Made by a program: the position numbers and the translations under genes. From Verrucomicrobiota bacterium (GTDB lineage Bacteria > Verrucomicrobiota > Verrucomicrobiia > Limisphaerales > J093), in contig JAKQDD010000012.1 of NCBI GenBank assembly GCA_029556615.1, positions 53,615-117,614 of the forward strand: 64,000 nucleotides of DNA, read 5' to 3'. Position 1 is the first letter of the stretch. Each line of letters begins with the position of its first letter. The notes beneath the pieces were generated by a model that saw nothing but the letters and a program-made list of their open reading frames with translations, was not told the origin of the DNA and did not search any database. Positions 46,839 to 56,443 of the stretch are shown here, piece by piece.

Positions 46839-49370
46839 ATGAGCACAATTGCAGGAGTCCGACTGCGGGTATTGTTGGTTCTGGTGGTTCATCTCCTTCA
46901 TGTCGAGCGTGTGGCGGCGGGGGAGCGGGAGGCGCCGGAGTTCGTCAAGCAGCTCGACATCATCCACTTTTCGCACACGGACTACGGGTTCACGGATCAC
47001 CCGGCGGTCTGCCGCGATCTGCATCGGCGCTATCTGGATGTGGCCGTGGACGCCGCGCTCGGGACGCGTCAACTGCCGGAGGAAGCGCGGTTCCGCTGGA
47101 CTGCCGAGACGACTGTGGCGGTGGACGACTGGTGGCGGGAGGCTGCTCCGGAGCGGCGCGTGCAGTTCTTGGAGGCCGTTCGGGGCGGCCAGGTGGAAGT
47201 GACGGCCCTGCCATTCAACAACACGCCGTTCCTGAGCCGGGACCAATGGGGGGCGATGATGCGCTGGCTGCCGCCCGAGCTGGCGCAGGAAATCAAGCCG
47301 CAGACGGCGGTCCAGAACGACGTGAACGGGTTCCCCCGGGCGGGAGCGAAAGCCCTGCTGGACGGCGGAGTGCGGTATTTGTTTACGGGGATCAACAGCG
47401 ACAGCGGCGGTCCGCCGCTGCCCCGGCTGACGGCCTTTTGGTGGAAGCAGCCCGACGGCCGTCGGCTCTTCGTCTGGATGAGCCTGGCCTACGGCGATGG
47501 TTTCTTCTTCTTCGAGCGCGACGAATGGCGCCGGGGGCCGCTACCGCTGGCGGCTGACGGGCGATTTCGCCCGCCGCGCGCGGGGGACATCCTGAGAACA
47601 GACAACGACTCGCTGCGCAAGGCGCATGCCCAGTGCGTGGCGCGCCTGCGCCAGTTCGAAAGGGATGGCTACCGGTACCCTGTCTTGCCGATCTCGATGA
47701 CAAGCATGTGGCGTTACGACAATGATCCGCCCTTCCCCCCGCTCTCGGATTTCGTGGCGGCCTGGAACCGGCGCGGACTCGAGCCGAAGCTGCGACTGAC
47801 GACGGTGACGGAGGCGATGCGGGATCTCGAGCAGGCAGCGGGAGGGGCTGCGCCTGAGCATGAGGGCGAGTGGACCGATTGGTGGGCCAACGGCACCGCG
47901 TGCGCTCCCCGGGAGGTGGCCGCCAGCCGGTTCGCGAAGCGGTTCCTGTCGGCCGCGCAATCGCCGGTCTGGGGGCCGGTTGACGCCGCGTGCCGCTCGC
48001 GCATCGAGGAGCTGACCCGCGATCTTTGCCTGTTCGACGAGCACACCTGGGGTTCGGGCATGAGCGTTGGTCAGCCCTACAGCCTGGATGCGCAGGGCCA
48101 ATGGAACGAAAAAGCCCGGCTGGCGTGGCGTCCGATGGCCTTGGCCGAGTGGTTGTTGGGCCAGCGTGCGCGCACGCGGCTGGTGCCGGAGGCCGAGGGG
48201 CTCTGGGTGGCCAACCCGGTGCGGGCGCCGTTCTCCGGCTGGGCCAGTTTGATTGCATCGTGCCTGCGCGACGACTATCGATCCGTGGTCGACCCCGCCA
48301 CGGGGCGGCGGGCGGCCTTGCATTTCCAGCCGGGACCGCTGTGGGGCCGTCCCCAGCAGCCGGCCGAGCTGAGCCGCGAAGACGTTTCGGCGACGTTCCC
48401 CGACCAATCACCGAACCGGTACGCCCGCTTTTGGGTTGATGGACTCGAGGCCGCGTCGGTGAAGCGGTTCGAGCTGAGCAAGGAGCCGGCGGCGGCGGCC
48501 CGGTCAACAGCGGTTGTGCCGGCGGTGGAATCGGACGCGCAAGGTTGGCCTCGAGAGGCGATCTGGCCGGGCATGCGCGAGCCTTTGTTCACGGAGGGCC
48601 TGGGCGATGTGGTGTCGGTCAAGGTCAACGCATTTGCCCCGCGCTGGGCGCTGCAGGACCTCTGGAATGCCCGGGACGCGGAGCAGCACGCGAAGCTCCT
48701 GGCGGAGAAGGTGGAGTTCATCACCGCGACGCCGGCGGGAGGGGCAAGCGTCGAGGAGACGCCGCACACGATCGCCTACACGCAACCGCTCGAGCATCCG
48801 CGTTTCAAGTGGGCGACGCGCCGGCTGGAGCTTTGGAAAGCGGAGCCTCGGGCGCGGCTGACCGTTCGGTTCAACCGGCTATCCTCGTTCGATCCGGAGC
48901 TGCTGTGCGTGGTGAACCCCTTGCCGTGCGACGGCACTCTGCCGCGTGTGAGCAGCGGCGGGCTTGGGTTCACGCCGTTCACGGGCCAGCTGACCGGCGC
49001 CTGTCGGGATTACCTGGGCATCGATGGCTGGGCGCACTATGCGACGCCGGCCGGTCACTGGCTTTGGGTCACCCGCGACGCGCCTCTCGTCACGCTGGAC
49101 GGCCCGCATCCCAAAGCCCGCCTGACGTCGCCTCCGGCCCGCACCGGGCGGGTGCTGGCGATTGTGTACGACAACTTCTGGTACACGAACTTCCAGGGGG
49201 ACAGCCCGGGGGTCATGGAATTCCAATTCGACCTGGCGTGGCGGGCTGAACTGGGCGGGGACGCCGGGGCTGAGGCGCTGGCTGAGGCGCTCGTTGCGGA
49301 ACCGGTGCTCGTGTTGAACCCGCCGCTGTCCGAGAACCCGGCGATCCTCGAGCGGCTTCATCGTCCTTGA
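46839..49370 (+). CDS. Exported GH38-like glycosidase, second paralogue
   Basis: Exported enzyme of 843 residues, a divergent paralogue of the protein at 5487. The signal peptide is VRLRVLLVLVVHLLHVERVAAG. IIHFSHTDYGFTDHP (His46, Asp48) carries the HxD zinc motif of GH38-type barrels, and VQNDVNGFPRAG (Asp161) the likely nucleophile. RYLFTGINSDSGG, TAFWWKQPDGRRLFVW and LCLFDEHTWGSGMS are also shared with the first paralogue, as is the late YDNFWYTNFQGD motif. It is about 146 residues shorter, lacking the N-terminal beta domain. Substrate unknown. The 3' end overlaps the convergent GH43 fusion gene by 13 bp. Confidence 0.75.
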   Translation: MSTIAGVRLRVLLVLVVHLLHVERVAAGEREAPEFVKQLDIIHFSHTDYGFTDHPAVCRDLHRRYLDVAVDAALGTRQLPEEARFRWTAETTVAVDDWWREAAPERRVQFLEAVRGGQVEVTALPFNNTPFLSRDQWGAMMRWLPPELAQEIKPQTAVQNDVNGFPRAGAKALLDGGVRYLFTGINSDSGGPPLPRLTAFWWKQPDGRRLFVWMSLAYGDGFFFFERDEWRRGPLPLAADGRFRPPRAGDILRTDNDSLRKAHAQCVARLRQFERDGYRYPVLPISMTSMWRYDNDPPFPPLSDFVAAWNRRGLEPKLRLTTVTEAMRDLEQAAGGAAPEHEGEWTDWWANGTACAPREVAASRFAKRFLSAAQSPVWGPVDAACRSRIEELTRDLCLFDEHTWGSGMSVGQPYSLDAQGQWNEKARLAWRPMALAEWLLGQRARTRLVPEAEGLWVANPVRAPFSGWASLIASCLRDDYRSVVDPATGRRAALHFQPGPLWGRPQQPAELSREDVSATFPDQSPNRYARFWVDGLEAASVKRFELSKEPAAAARSTAVVPAVESDAQGWPREAIWPGMREPLFTEGLGDVVSVKVNAFAPRWALQDLWNARDAEQHAKLLAEKVEFITATPAGGASVEETPHTIAYTQPLEHPRFKWATRRLELWKAEPRARLTVRFNRLSSFDPELLCVVNPLPCDGTLPRVSSGGLGFTPFTGQLTGACRDYLGIDGWAHYATPAGHWLWVTRDAPLVTLDGPHPKARLTSPPARTGRVLAIVYDNFWYTNFQGDSPGVMEFQFDLAWRAELGGDAGAEALAEALVAEPVLVLNPPLSENPAILERLHRP

Positions 49371-51340
49371 CCGGGAGGCCGGGGCAGCGGACGCCGCGCG
49401 ACGCCCTCGTGGGTAATGGCGACCGGCTTGATCCGGCCCTGGTCGTCGAAGGCCATCCGGTCGATGCACGTCACCCGGTGGTTGCCGTCGGTTTCCGTCA
49501 AGGGGCGACGGTGGTACACGATGTACCACTCGTCGGTGCCCGGGATGTTGAGGACGGAATGATGACCGGCTCCGGTGGCGACGGCAGGGTCCTGTTGCAG
49601 GATCTTCCCGATGCGCTGGAACGGGCCGAGGGGCGAGTCGCCGATGGCATAAGCCACGGAATAGTTGGGGCCGGTCCAACCGCCTTCGGACCACATGAAG
49701 TAATACTTGTTGTTCCGGATGAACATGCAGGGTCCCTCGACGTAGCGGTCCGGGGTGATCTCCTTGAAGAGGGCGCCGTCGGGGAAAGGCAGGAGATCTG
49801 TGAAGTCCGGTTTCAGGCGGGTGATGTTGCAGTGGGACCATCCGCCGTAGATCAGGTAGTCCTGGCCGTCCTTGTCCTTGAAGACGAACTGATCGATCGG
49901 CTGTGCGCCGTGGACGATTTGGCCGATGAGCGGTTTCCCCAGCAGATCCTGGAACGGGCCCTCGGGGCGGTCGGCCACGGCCACACCGATGCCGCCGAGC
50001 TCCCCTTCATGGACATCGTTGGCCCCGAAGAAGAGGTAGTATTTGCCCCGCCGCTCGACCGCAGCCGGGGCCCACATGGCGCGCCTCGCCCAGGAGACTC
50101 GGGTGTGGTCCAGAATCCGCTCGTGCTGGGTCCAGCGCACCAGGTCGGGGGACGAGAACGCGTCGAAGTGCAGCTGACGGTTGTAGGGTGCCGAGAACGT
50201 CGGGTAGATCCAGTAGCGATCGCCGAACACCGTCACTTCCGGGTCGGCATACCAGCCGGGGAAGAGGGGATTGCCCGACCGCGGAGGTTCGATCATCAGG
50301 TCTTCGATGATCTTGCCGAGAGCCTCCGGGGGCATGGCTTCGATGAGGTAGCGATGCGGCTTTGCCGCCGTGGGAATCCACTCGTTATGACCGTGCGGGA
50401 CGCGGGCGTGCATCAGGCAAAGGCCGGGTTCGGACAGCGTCCAATAGGGGTCCGCGCCTCGGACGGCGTACAGCACGGCGGTTTGATCCCAGGCCTCCCG
50501 GTTTCCGAGGCCGTTGTAGAGCTGGTAGCAGGCGCGGACCGGATTCTCTTCCGGGGTTTCCCGGAGTCGGGCGCCGACTTTGATGCGGGCGCCGATGGCG
50601 AACCCGCTGAACACGACGGGGGTTGGCCAGTCATTGATCGCGCGGACCGAGGCTGTGGTATCCCACATGAGATTGTACTCGCCCTGGCCATTGGGGAACC
50701 GGCCGTCCGGGAAGACCCCGCCCATGCAGACCCAGTGCTTGACCTTCTGGCGGACGAGGGCTTCGCCGTCGAGTGGGCTGTGGTCATCCGGGCGCGAATC
50801 GAGCAGGTCCCGCAGGCTGGTCAGGAAGCCGACGGTGACGACGGTCACGCTGTGGTCGGGTTGCGCCGCGAGCAGGCGTCGGGCGAGCAGCGCGGCAGCC
50901 GGTGCCTCGCTGCTCCGCTGCAGGTCATGCGGAAACGCTTGGGCGACCGCCTCTGTGTATTTCGAGTCGGTCGCGCGATCCGGGTCGGTCGTGTTGCGAT
51001 AGCCGTACTGAAGTCCACGCTGATACCCGATGGGCAGGTCTGGCCGTCCGTACCACGTGTTGATGGCATCCACGCAGGGCGCCGCCCATTCGTTCCGCGA
51101 CGAAACGAGGATGCCGAGAATCTCCGCTTCCCGGCGATTGGCCAGCGCGTGCAGCAACGCCAGCGCGCCGGCGTCGTCGACGTCTTCGGCCAGGTCCACG
51201 TCGAGAAGGATCCGGGCGGGGGCGGAAGGGGGAACGGGGGATTGCGCCAGCCCGGTCAAGGCCACGACAAAGCCGGCAAGAACGACTGCGGCGAAGGTCA
51301 TCGCGTGCGGATAGTGTGGTCCGGATCCCATCGTGTTCAT
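49358..51340 (-). CDS. Exported nucleoside hydrolase-like / GH43 fusion
   Basis: Exported protein of about 660 residues joining two enzymes. Residues 44-335 resemble inosine/uridine-preferring nucleoside hydrolases: ILLDVDLAEDVDDAGALALL keeps the DxDxxxDDxxAL calcium-site pattern, VCMGGVFPDG and EYNLMWDTTASVRAI follow, then WDQTAVLYAVRGA. From about residue 357 a GH43 five-blade propeller starts FPGWYADPEVTVFGDRYW (Asp as base), with MWAPAAVERRGKYYLFFGAN and YVEGPCMFIRNNKYYF (Glu as acid). The signal segment is MTFAAVVLAGFVVALTGLAQ; starts at 51340, 51331 and 51301 are possible. It may hydrolyse glycosidic bonds in two ways or use the first domain only for binding. The long frame extending upstream to 53449 is a shadow. 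Confidence 0.8.
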   Translation of the reverse strand: MNTMGSGPHYPHAMTFAAVVLAGFVVALTGLAQSPVPPSAPARILLDVDLAEDVDDAGALALLHALANRREAEILGILVSSRNEWAAPCVDAINTWYGRPDLPIGYQRGLQYGYRNTTDPDRATDSKYTEAVAQAFPHDLQRSSEAPAAALLARRLLAAQPDHSVTVVTVGFLTSLRDLLDSRPDDHSPLDGEALVRQKVKHWVCMGGVFPDGRFPNGQGEYNLMWDTTASVRAINDWPTPVVFSGFAIGARIKVGARLRETPEENPVRACYQLYNGLGNREAWDQTAVLYAVRGADPYWTLSEPGLCLMHARVPHGHNEWIPTAAKPHRYLIEAMPPEALGKIIEDLMIEPPRSGNPLFPGWYADPEVTVFGDRYWIYPTFSAPYNRQLHFDAFSSPDLVRWTQHERILDHTRVSWARRAMWAPAAVERRGKYYLFFGANDVHEGELGGIGVAVADRPEGPFQDLLGKPLIGQIVHGAQPIDQFVFKDKDGQDYLIYGGWSHCNITRLKPDFTDLLPFPDGALFKEITPDRYVEGPCMFIRNNKYYFMWSEGGWTGPNYSVAYAIGDSPLGPFQRIGKILQQDPAVATGAGHHSVLNIPGTDEWYIVYHRRPLTETDGNHRVTCIDRMAFDDQGRIKPVAITHEGVARRPLPRPPGQGR

Positions 51341-51496
51341 CAGCGTCACCGTGTTGGTCAGGGGCGTCAGAGTGATCCATCGTGCGAGATCAGGCAAGCC
51401 CGACGGTCTCTTTGGACCCCTTCGGCGCATTGCGTGGTGCACGCCGACGGCGAATCGGCTGGCCATACGGGCCTCGAGAAGGCCAGTATCCGAGGG

Positions 51497-54055
51497 ATGA
51501 AAAGCCTCGGTCGGTGTCGAGCGGGTCAGGGAGCCACGGGTCGCCGTTGGACGATCGCGCCGAAGGGGGCGAAGCATCCGGTCAGGGGCGGTTCGCGGTT
51601 GGGCATGGCGTGCCTCGTTGCCTTGGGGGTGTCGACGCTGGGATTGGGTTGGACCCTCCGGGCCGCCAATCCGGCCCCGATCAACCCGCCGCTCGGCCCG
51701 CATGTCAACCTGGCTCCGGCTGATTTTGCCGGTTCCTCGACCTTCACCGCGGCTGACCGGATCGTGCTCACGCCGTACTTCTACTGGTACGACGTCTACA
51801 CGCAGGCGCACATCGTCAATGGTGACGGTTCGGATGCGCTTACGGATCATCCGCCGACGCTTGCGGGCTTTTCGTACAAGTCGAAGGCGTGGCATGCAGG
51901 CCAGTTGCGGGATCTCGCGGAGGCAGGGATCGACGTGCTGTTGCCGGTGTATTGGGGCGAACCGTCGCAGCGGATCCCCAACCAACCGGCGAGCGCCCAT
52001 CCCTGGAGCTATGCCGGGATCCCGCCGCTGGTCCAGGCGCGGGAGGAACTCCTGAGCGCCGGGGAACGCGCGCCGGCCCTTGGCCTCTTCTATGACACGT
52101 CGACGCTCGAGTACAACAATGCGGGTCGCCGGATCGACCTGACCACCGACTTCGGCCGGCAGTGGTTCTATGAGACCGTACGCGATTTCTACTCCCTGGT
52201 TCCCCCCAAGCATTGGGCGATGATCGAGGGCAAGCCGATCGTCTTCCTGTATGCCGCCGGGTTTGCCGCCCGGCACGATCAGAGCTGCATCGACTTTCTG
52301 AGGGCGAGTTTCGCGCGGGATTTCGGCGGGCGGGAGCCCTTTGTCGTGCGGGAGATTTCCTGGCAGGTGCAGACGGAGAACGTGTACGCCTGGGGAGGCG
52401 CCCTGGGTTTGAAGAACCCGGGGGTGGCCTCGCTTGGTCCCGGCTATGACCACTCGGCGGTGCCCGGCCGGCAGCCGTTGATCGTCGATCGCGAGGGCGG
52501 GGCGTTCTTCGAGCGGCAGTGGACCCGATTTCTGCGCAAGCCTTCGTTGCTTGTGATGATCGAGACCTGGAACGAGTACCATGAGGGGACGGACGTGGCG
52601 GCGTCGCGGGAGTACGGCCGGCAGTACATCGAGCTGAACCGGAAGTACGTTGACCTCTTCCGACGCGGCATCCGCCCGCCGCGGCCGCAGGGGCCGTACA
52701 CGGACGTGCGCAGCGTCAGTGTCCGCCTGCAATCCACGAATGTGGCGAGCGGGCTCGAGCAGATCGAGCACGCGGACGGCGTCACGGCCCCGGCCGAGGT
52801 CGGCGGCAGCGGTTGCCGGACCGCGGTGTCGACCGAGCATGGCGGCCGCTACATCTACTTCCGCATCGACGACTCGTTCAAGTGGGCGGACCCGATGCGG
52901 GTGGATGTCGAGGTCGAGTACTGGGACGCCGCGAGCGGGAGCTTCAGGATCGAATTTGACGGCAGCGACACGAATGCGCCCTTCCAGGGCGCCTACACCG
53001 CCACCGCCCAAAGCGTCCGTCTGGGTGGGACTCCGGCCTGGAAGACTGCCTCGTTCCGCCTCACGGGTGCGCACTTCGGCAATGCGCAGAACGGCGGCGC
53101 GGACTTCCGCCTTGTCGTGAATGCTGATCCGTTCTGCGTGCGGCAAGTGAGGGTGATTCGACTCGGCATACCGGCCGAGATTGGGTCGACTGTCCGGGGC
53201 TGGCAGCAGGACTTTGCAGGTGTTCTCGGGACGAACTGGATCCGACTTGGGGGGGAGCCTGGAGGGTTCACGCAAGCGGGTGGCCTGCTGAGTGTCGCGG
53301 GGGCCGACGCGGCCGGCCAGGTTTTGCTGGCCAACCTGCCGGGGAGCGCCAGCGCCATTCAGGAGGTTCTGGCGCGGGTTCGGGTGGTGTCGGTTGCGGG
53401 CTCGAACACCGTGTTGGGCGGTTTGACGATGGCCTTTGACACGAATCACGTGCGGGGCATCGACTGCCGCTTCAGGATCGCCGCCTCGGGGGCGCCGGGC
53501 TTCGTCATGCAGGGCAAGGGCGTGTCCGGGGAATCGGCGTTCAATTTCGAATGGACCACCAACCGCTGGTACTGGCTACGCGTGCGGCATCAGACGAATG
53601 CTCTTGCCAACGCGTCCGATGTCCTGGCCCGAATCTGGGCGGCGGACGGAGAGACTCCCGAGCCCAGCGCATGGACGGGGTGGTGGGACTATCATCCTGC
53701 GAGTCCGGCTCGGGCCGGCCTGCCGGGGCTTGCCGTCGGGGCGGGAGACCAGGGCGTTCTCGAATTCGACTATTTTCTGGTGAAAGCCGAGGGCCTGCCT
53801 GAGGTCGCGACCCGGTTGCCGGCGTTCAAGCCGAGGCGGCCCCAGTTGGCGGCTGTCGGGTTCACGCCGGCCGAGGGTTTCCGTGCCCGCTTGGACGGCG
53901 AACCCGACACGGGTCATCTCGTGGAACAGACCGGCGACTTCGTGCAGTGGATCGAGACGGCTGTCACGACGGGCGCTGGGGGGCGCGTCGAGTACCTCGA
54001 TTCACAGGCAGCCGGCGCAGCCCATCGGTTCTATCGCGCCCGGCCTGTGCCGTAG
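51497..54055 (+). CDS. Exported DUF5010-like glycosidase-type protein
   Basis: Exported protein of about 852 residues. The start at ATG 51497 gives a long Arg/Lys-rich n-region before SRLGMACLVALGVSTLGLGW; ATG 51605 is the alternative. Residues about 90-390 look like a DUF5010-type TIM barrel: IVLTPYFYWYDVYTQAHI, LAEAGIDVLLPVYWGEPS, HWAMIEGKPIVFLYAAGF and LLVMIETWNEYHEGTDVA (WNEY). The region 400-555 resembles a carbohydrate-binding beta-sandwich (RYIYFRIDDSFKWADP), followed by a LamG/3-keto-disaccharide hydrolase-like domain (about 560-770) and a C-terminal module ending FYRARPVP. Its stop codon TAG abuts repeat C. It is related to the protein at 13367. Confidence 0.7.
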   Translation: MKSLGRCRAGQGATGRRWTIAPKGAKHPVRGGSRLGMACLVALGVSTLGLGWTLRAANPAPINPPLGPHVNLAPADFAGSSTFTAADRIVLTPYFYWYDVYTQAHIVNGDGSDALTDHPPTLAGFSYKSKAWHAGQLRDLAEAGIDVLLPVYWGEPSQRIPNQPASAHPWSYAGIPPLVQAREELLSAGERAPALGLFYDTSTLEYNNAGRRIDLTTDFGRQWFYETVRDFYSLVPPKHWAMIEGKPIVFLYAAGFAARHDQSCIDFLRASFARDFGGREPFVVREISWQVQTENVYAWGGALGLKNPGVASLGPGYDHSAVPGRQPLIVDREGGAFFERQWTRFLRKPSLLVMIETWNEYHEGTDVAASREYGRQYIELNRKYVDLFRRGIRPPRPQGPYTDVRSVSVRLQSTNVASGLEQIEHADGVTAPAEVGGSGCRTAVSTEHGGRYIYFRIDDSFKWADPMRVDVEVEYWDAASGSFRIEFDGSDTNAPFQGAYTATAQSVRLGGTPAWKTASFRLTGAHFGNAQNGGADFRLVVNADPFCVRQVRVIRLGIPAEIGSTVRGWQQDFAGVLGTNWIRLGGEPGGFTQAGGLLSVAGADAAGQVLLANLPGSASAIQEVLARVRVVSVAGSNTVLGGLTMAFDTNHVRGIDCRFRIAASGAPGFVMQGKGVSGESAFNFEWTTNRWYWLRVRHQTNALANASDVLARIWAADGETPEPSAWTGWWDYHPASPARAGLPGLAVGAGDQGVLEFDYFLVKAEGLPEVATRLPAFKPRRPQLAAVGFTPAEGFRARLDGEPDTGHLVEQTGDFVQWIETAVTTGAGGRVEYLDSQAAGAAHRFYRARPVP

Positions 54056-54140
54056 GGGGCCGATTCTGAACTCCATGGCCCTCCGACCCGCGCGATCGCG
54101 TCGTGGAGTGCGGTGCCGCGCCCCAAGCAGCACCGCTTTC
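54056..54140 (+). repeat. Repeat C copy (short form) after the DUF5010-like gene
   Basis: GGGGCCGATTCTGAAC, then GTCGTGGAGTGCGGTGCCGC and AGCAGCACC match the minus strand of 22485-22663 without its central part. It begins directly at the TAG stop codon. Confidence 0.65.
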
Positions 54141-54229
54141 GAGCGGGCCCGACCTGGAGGGGCCCTGCAGCTGCGGGACTTCGCCGAGTAGGCACCCTGA
54201 GCGGCAAGAGGTCCCAACACGGTGGTGTT

Positions 54230-56269
54230 TCACTTGGCCAGGCGGAAGAACTCAGTTGACGGGCCGATCTGCAGGGAGACGACATTTCGGTCGCCAACAA
54301 CCTCGACCGGGGCGTCGGCCGGCTGCCAGTCCGGGTTCGCGAGGCTCGGCGTGACTTGGACAGCGAAACCCTGGGCGGCGGCGGGCCAGCTGACCAGGAT
54401 GCTATCCTGGACGCGCTCGACGGTGAGCGAGACATCGGTGATCGGTTTGCAGCTCTCGAGCTGGTTCACGCCGGCCATCGGTCCGCAGGGGCGGATGACA
54501 GCGTACTTGACCGACGCGAAGAAGACCTTGCCGGACGCGGCGAACCGGGCGGCGGCCTGCGGGCCCTGGTTGACGCCGTTGAACTTCATGTCCTGGATCT
54601 CCCAGTAGGCGGTTCGCCACGTGTCTGTCCCTTCGAGGGTGACCAGGTAGCTGTCGGCTGGGTAGGCGTAGGCGGGCAGACCGTTGCGAATGCTGCTGTA
54701 GACATCGGGCTTGAACTGGACTCCGGCCAGGGCCGGGTCGTCATAGTACGTGACGCAGATCGCCAGGCGAGCTGGCGGCTGGGAACTCGGGCCCAGCGCC
54801 TGATCCAGAATCGCGAAGTTGAGGTATTGGTGGGTGAATCCGGGAGTGCCATCGTCGAACGCCGGGCGCACGGCGAGCCGGCGGTCGGCCACCGGGCCGG
54901 CTTCGTCGATGATCATCTCCTGGTCGGCGCCGCTGGTCCCAACGTCGAGTCCGTTCCTCACGTCCCTGGCCAGGTCCAACTCGACGAAGCTGCCGTACTT
55001 ATCGGTGCAGACATTGGGGTCCTCGAGACACCCGGCCAGGGGATCGTCTCCGGCCAGGGGATGAGTGCCCGTTCGGAGGATGGCCAACTCGAAGCGCGAC
55101 ACCGCCACCGCGCCGTTGTTCGACACGAATCGCGGGCCGGCGGTGTAGGCGTCCGCGTTGACCCCTTTGAGGTTCACGGAGGGGATGACCCAGGAACGGC
55201 GGATCCAGACACCCGAGCCTTCGAGAGTTGCGCGTTGGGCTGCCGGGTAGAAGCCGATGCTGCCTTTGTCATCCGTGGCGTAGGCTTCCGGGCCGAAGCT
55301 CACGTTCGCGCCGGCGAATGCGGGGTCGTCATAGTAGTCGACACAGACCTTGACGGTTTGCGGATCATTGCAGGGGAAGCCGAGATAGTTGTCAGTGATC
55401 CCGAAGTTGAGGTAGATGCCATCGGGGACGACTGCGCGGCGCTTGTCGTCCAGAGGTCCGACGTCGTCCACCAGGGTTGTCGTATGATCGTGACCGCCGA
55501 GCACGACCATGTGATCGCTGGTACCCGCCGCCACGTCGATCCCGACGAGATTGGTCTCGGGTTCGGGGTCGCACGTTTCCACCGGCAGGAACTGGTTGAT
55601 GTCCTCCGGGGTGCCGAAAGCCCCTTGCTGGCCGAACGCCACGACGCGCACGGTCAGGCCCGGCACCATTTGGAAGCGGATCGTGCCGCCGTTGATGCCG
55701 CCCGCCCTCGTGTCGCCCTCAGCCATGGCGGGGATGGTGCCGCAGTAGCGTTCGCTGTCGGGCCGGAAGTTGTTGGGGATCCGGAACAAGACCCAGTTCC
55801 AGCGCTTGTTCTTCGCCTCGAGTGGGATGAGGCCGCCGACGGGCGCCGTGTGATACCCCGCAGGCAGGGTCCCGATGAGGAAGGAAAAGTTGCGCGCTTG
55901 GCCGCTGGCGCTGAACAGCCCGGCGTCCCCGTACACCTGGACCAGAATGTCGATGAACTCCTCATCGGCCCACTCGCCATACTCGGGGTCGGCGATGTTC
56001 AGGTAGGAACCGGCGACCTTCCTGCCCTTGTGACCTCCGATGGTGAAGTCCACGGTCTCCTGGTCGCCGCCGGAGAGGATCGTGCAGCATTCAATCCACG
56101 TGACGTCCGGCGGTGAGAAACCGCCGTCCGTGACGACGTAATGGACTGCGCGGGCAGGATCCACCGATGCGGGCCATTGCTCGGGATCGAAAGGTCCGGT
56201 CTGGGCGACACACGACAGGGCGACGCCGCCGCACAGCACGGCGAGCGCGAAGGCAGACAGAGGATTCAT
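54230..56269 (-). CDS. Exported protein of unknown function with a duplicated domain
   Basis: Exported protein of 679 residues with signal peptide FALAVLCGGVALSCVAQTG. I recognise no family. After an N-terminal beta-rich region (VTDGGFSPPDVTWIECCTI), two ~170-residue domains are clear duplicates: GIDVAAGTSDHMVVLGGHDH...VCVDYYDDPAFAGANV...VSRFELAILR and GLDVGTSGADQEMIIDEAGP...ICVTYYDDPALAGVQF...FASVKYAVIR. Both keep DYYDDPA/TYYDDPA, LEG[ST][GD][VT]W and a closing strand. Cysteine pairs occur in the first copy, suggesting disulfides. A C-terminal module ends STEFFRLAK. Probably a surface or structural protein; single gene, convergent with the DUF5010-like gene. Confidence 0.6.
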   Translation of the reverse strand: MNPLSAFALAVLCGGVALSCVAQTGPFDPEQWPASVDPARAVHYVVTDGGFSPPDVTWIECCTILSGGDQETVDFTIGGHKGRKVAGSYLNIADPEYGEWADEEFIDILVQVYGDAGLFSASGQARNFSFLIGTLPAGYHTAPVGGLIPLEAKNKRWNWVLFRIPNNFRPDSERYCGTIPAMAEGDTRAGGINGGTIRFQMVPGLTVRVVAFGQQGAFGTPEDINQFLPVETCDPEPETNLVGIDVAAGTSDHMVVLGGHDHTTTLVDDVGPLDDKRRAVVPDGIYLNFGITDNYLGFPCNDPQTVKVCVDYYDDPAFAGANVSFGPEAYATDDKGSIGFYPAAQRATLEGSGVWIRRSWVIPSVNLKGVNADAYTAGPRFVSNNGAVAVSRFELAILRTGTHPLAGDDPLAGCLEDPNVCTDKYGSFVELDLARDVRNGLDVGTSGADQEMIIDEAGPVADRRLAVRPAFDDGTPGFTHQYLNFAILDQALGPSSQPPARLAICVTYYDDPALAGVQFKPDVYSSIRNGLPAYAYPADSYLVTLEGTDTWRTAYWEIQDMKFNGVNQGPQAAARFAASGKVFFASVKYAVIRPCGPMAGVNQLESCKPITDVSLTVERVQDSILVSWPAAAQGFAVQVTPSLANPDWQPADAPVEVVGDRNVVSLQIGPSTEFFRLAK

Positions 56270-56343
56270 GGGGGTGTGGAGACGGGGGTTTCTCGGTTTG
56301 TCCTGGGTATACCCCGCTCGCGACGGCTGTCAAAGGGAATCGG

Positions 56344-56366
56344 GTGACAGAGTGACAGGCTCCCAG
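56344..56366 (+). repeat. Short repeat shared with 5354
   Basis: TGACAGAGTGACAGGCT then CCAGT, as at 5354-5376, here between the divergent duplicated-domain and STN-like genes. Confidence 0.4.
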
Positions 56367-56443
56367 TGGGCCCATGCGGTACGAATATCGCGTGATTCTG
56401 CGGGATTTGGGATTGGCAGGCGTGTCCAAGGTGAATGAATATC

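Noticed and set aside
49367..51496. Upstream part of the very long plus-strand frame ending at 54055
   Set aside because: It mirrors the minus-strand nucleoside hydrolase/GH43 gene; the real gene begins at 51497 or 51605 with a signal peptide.
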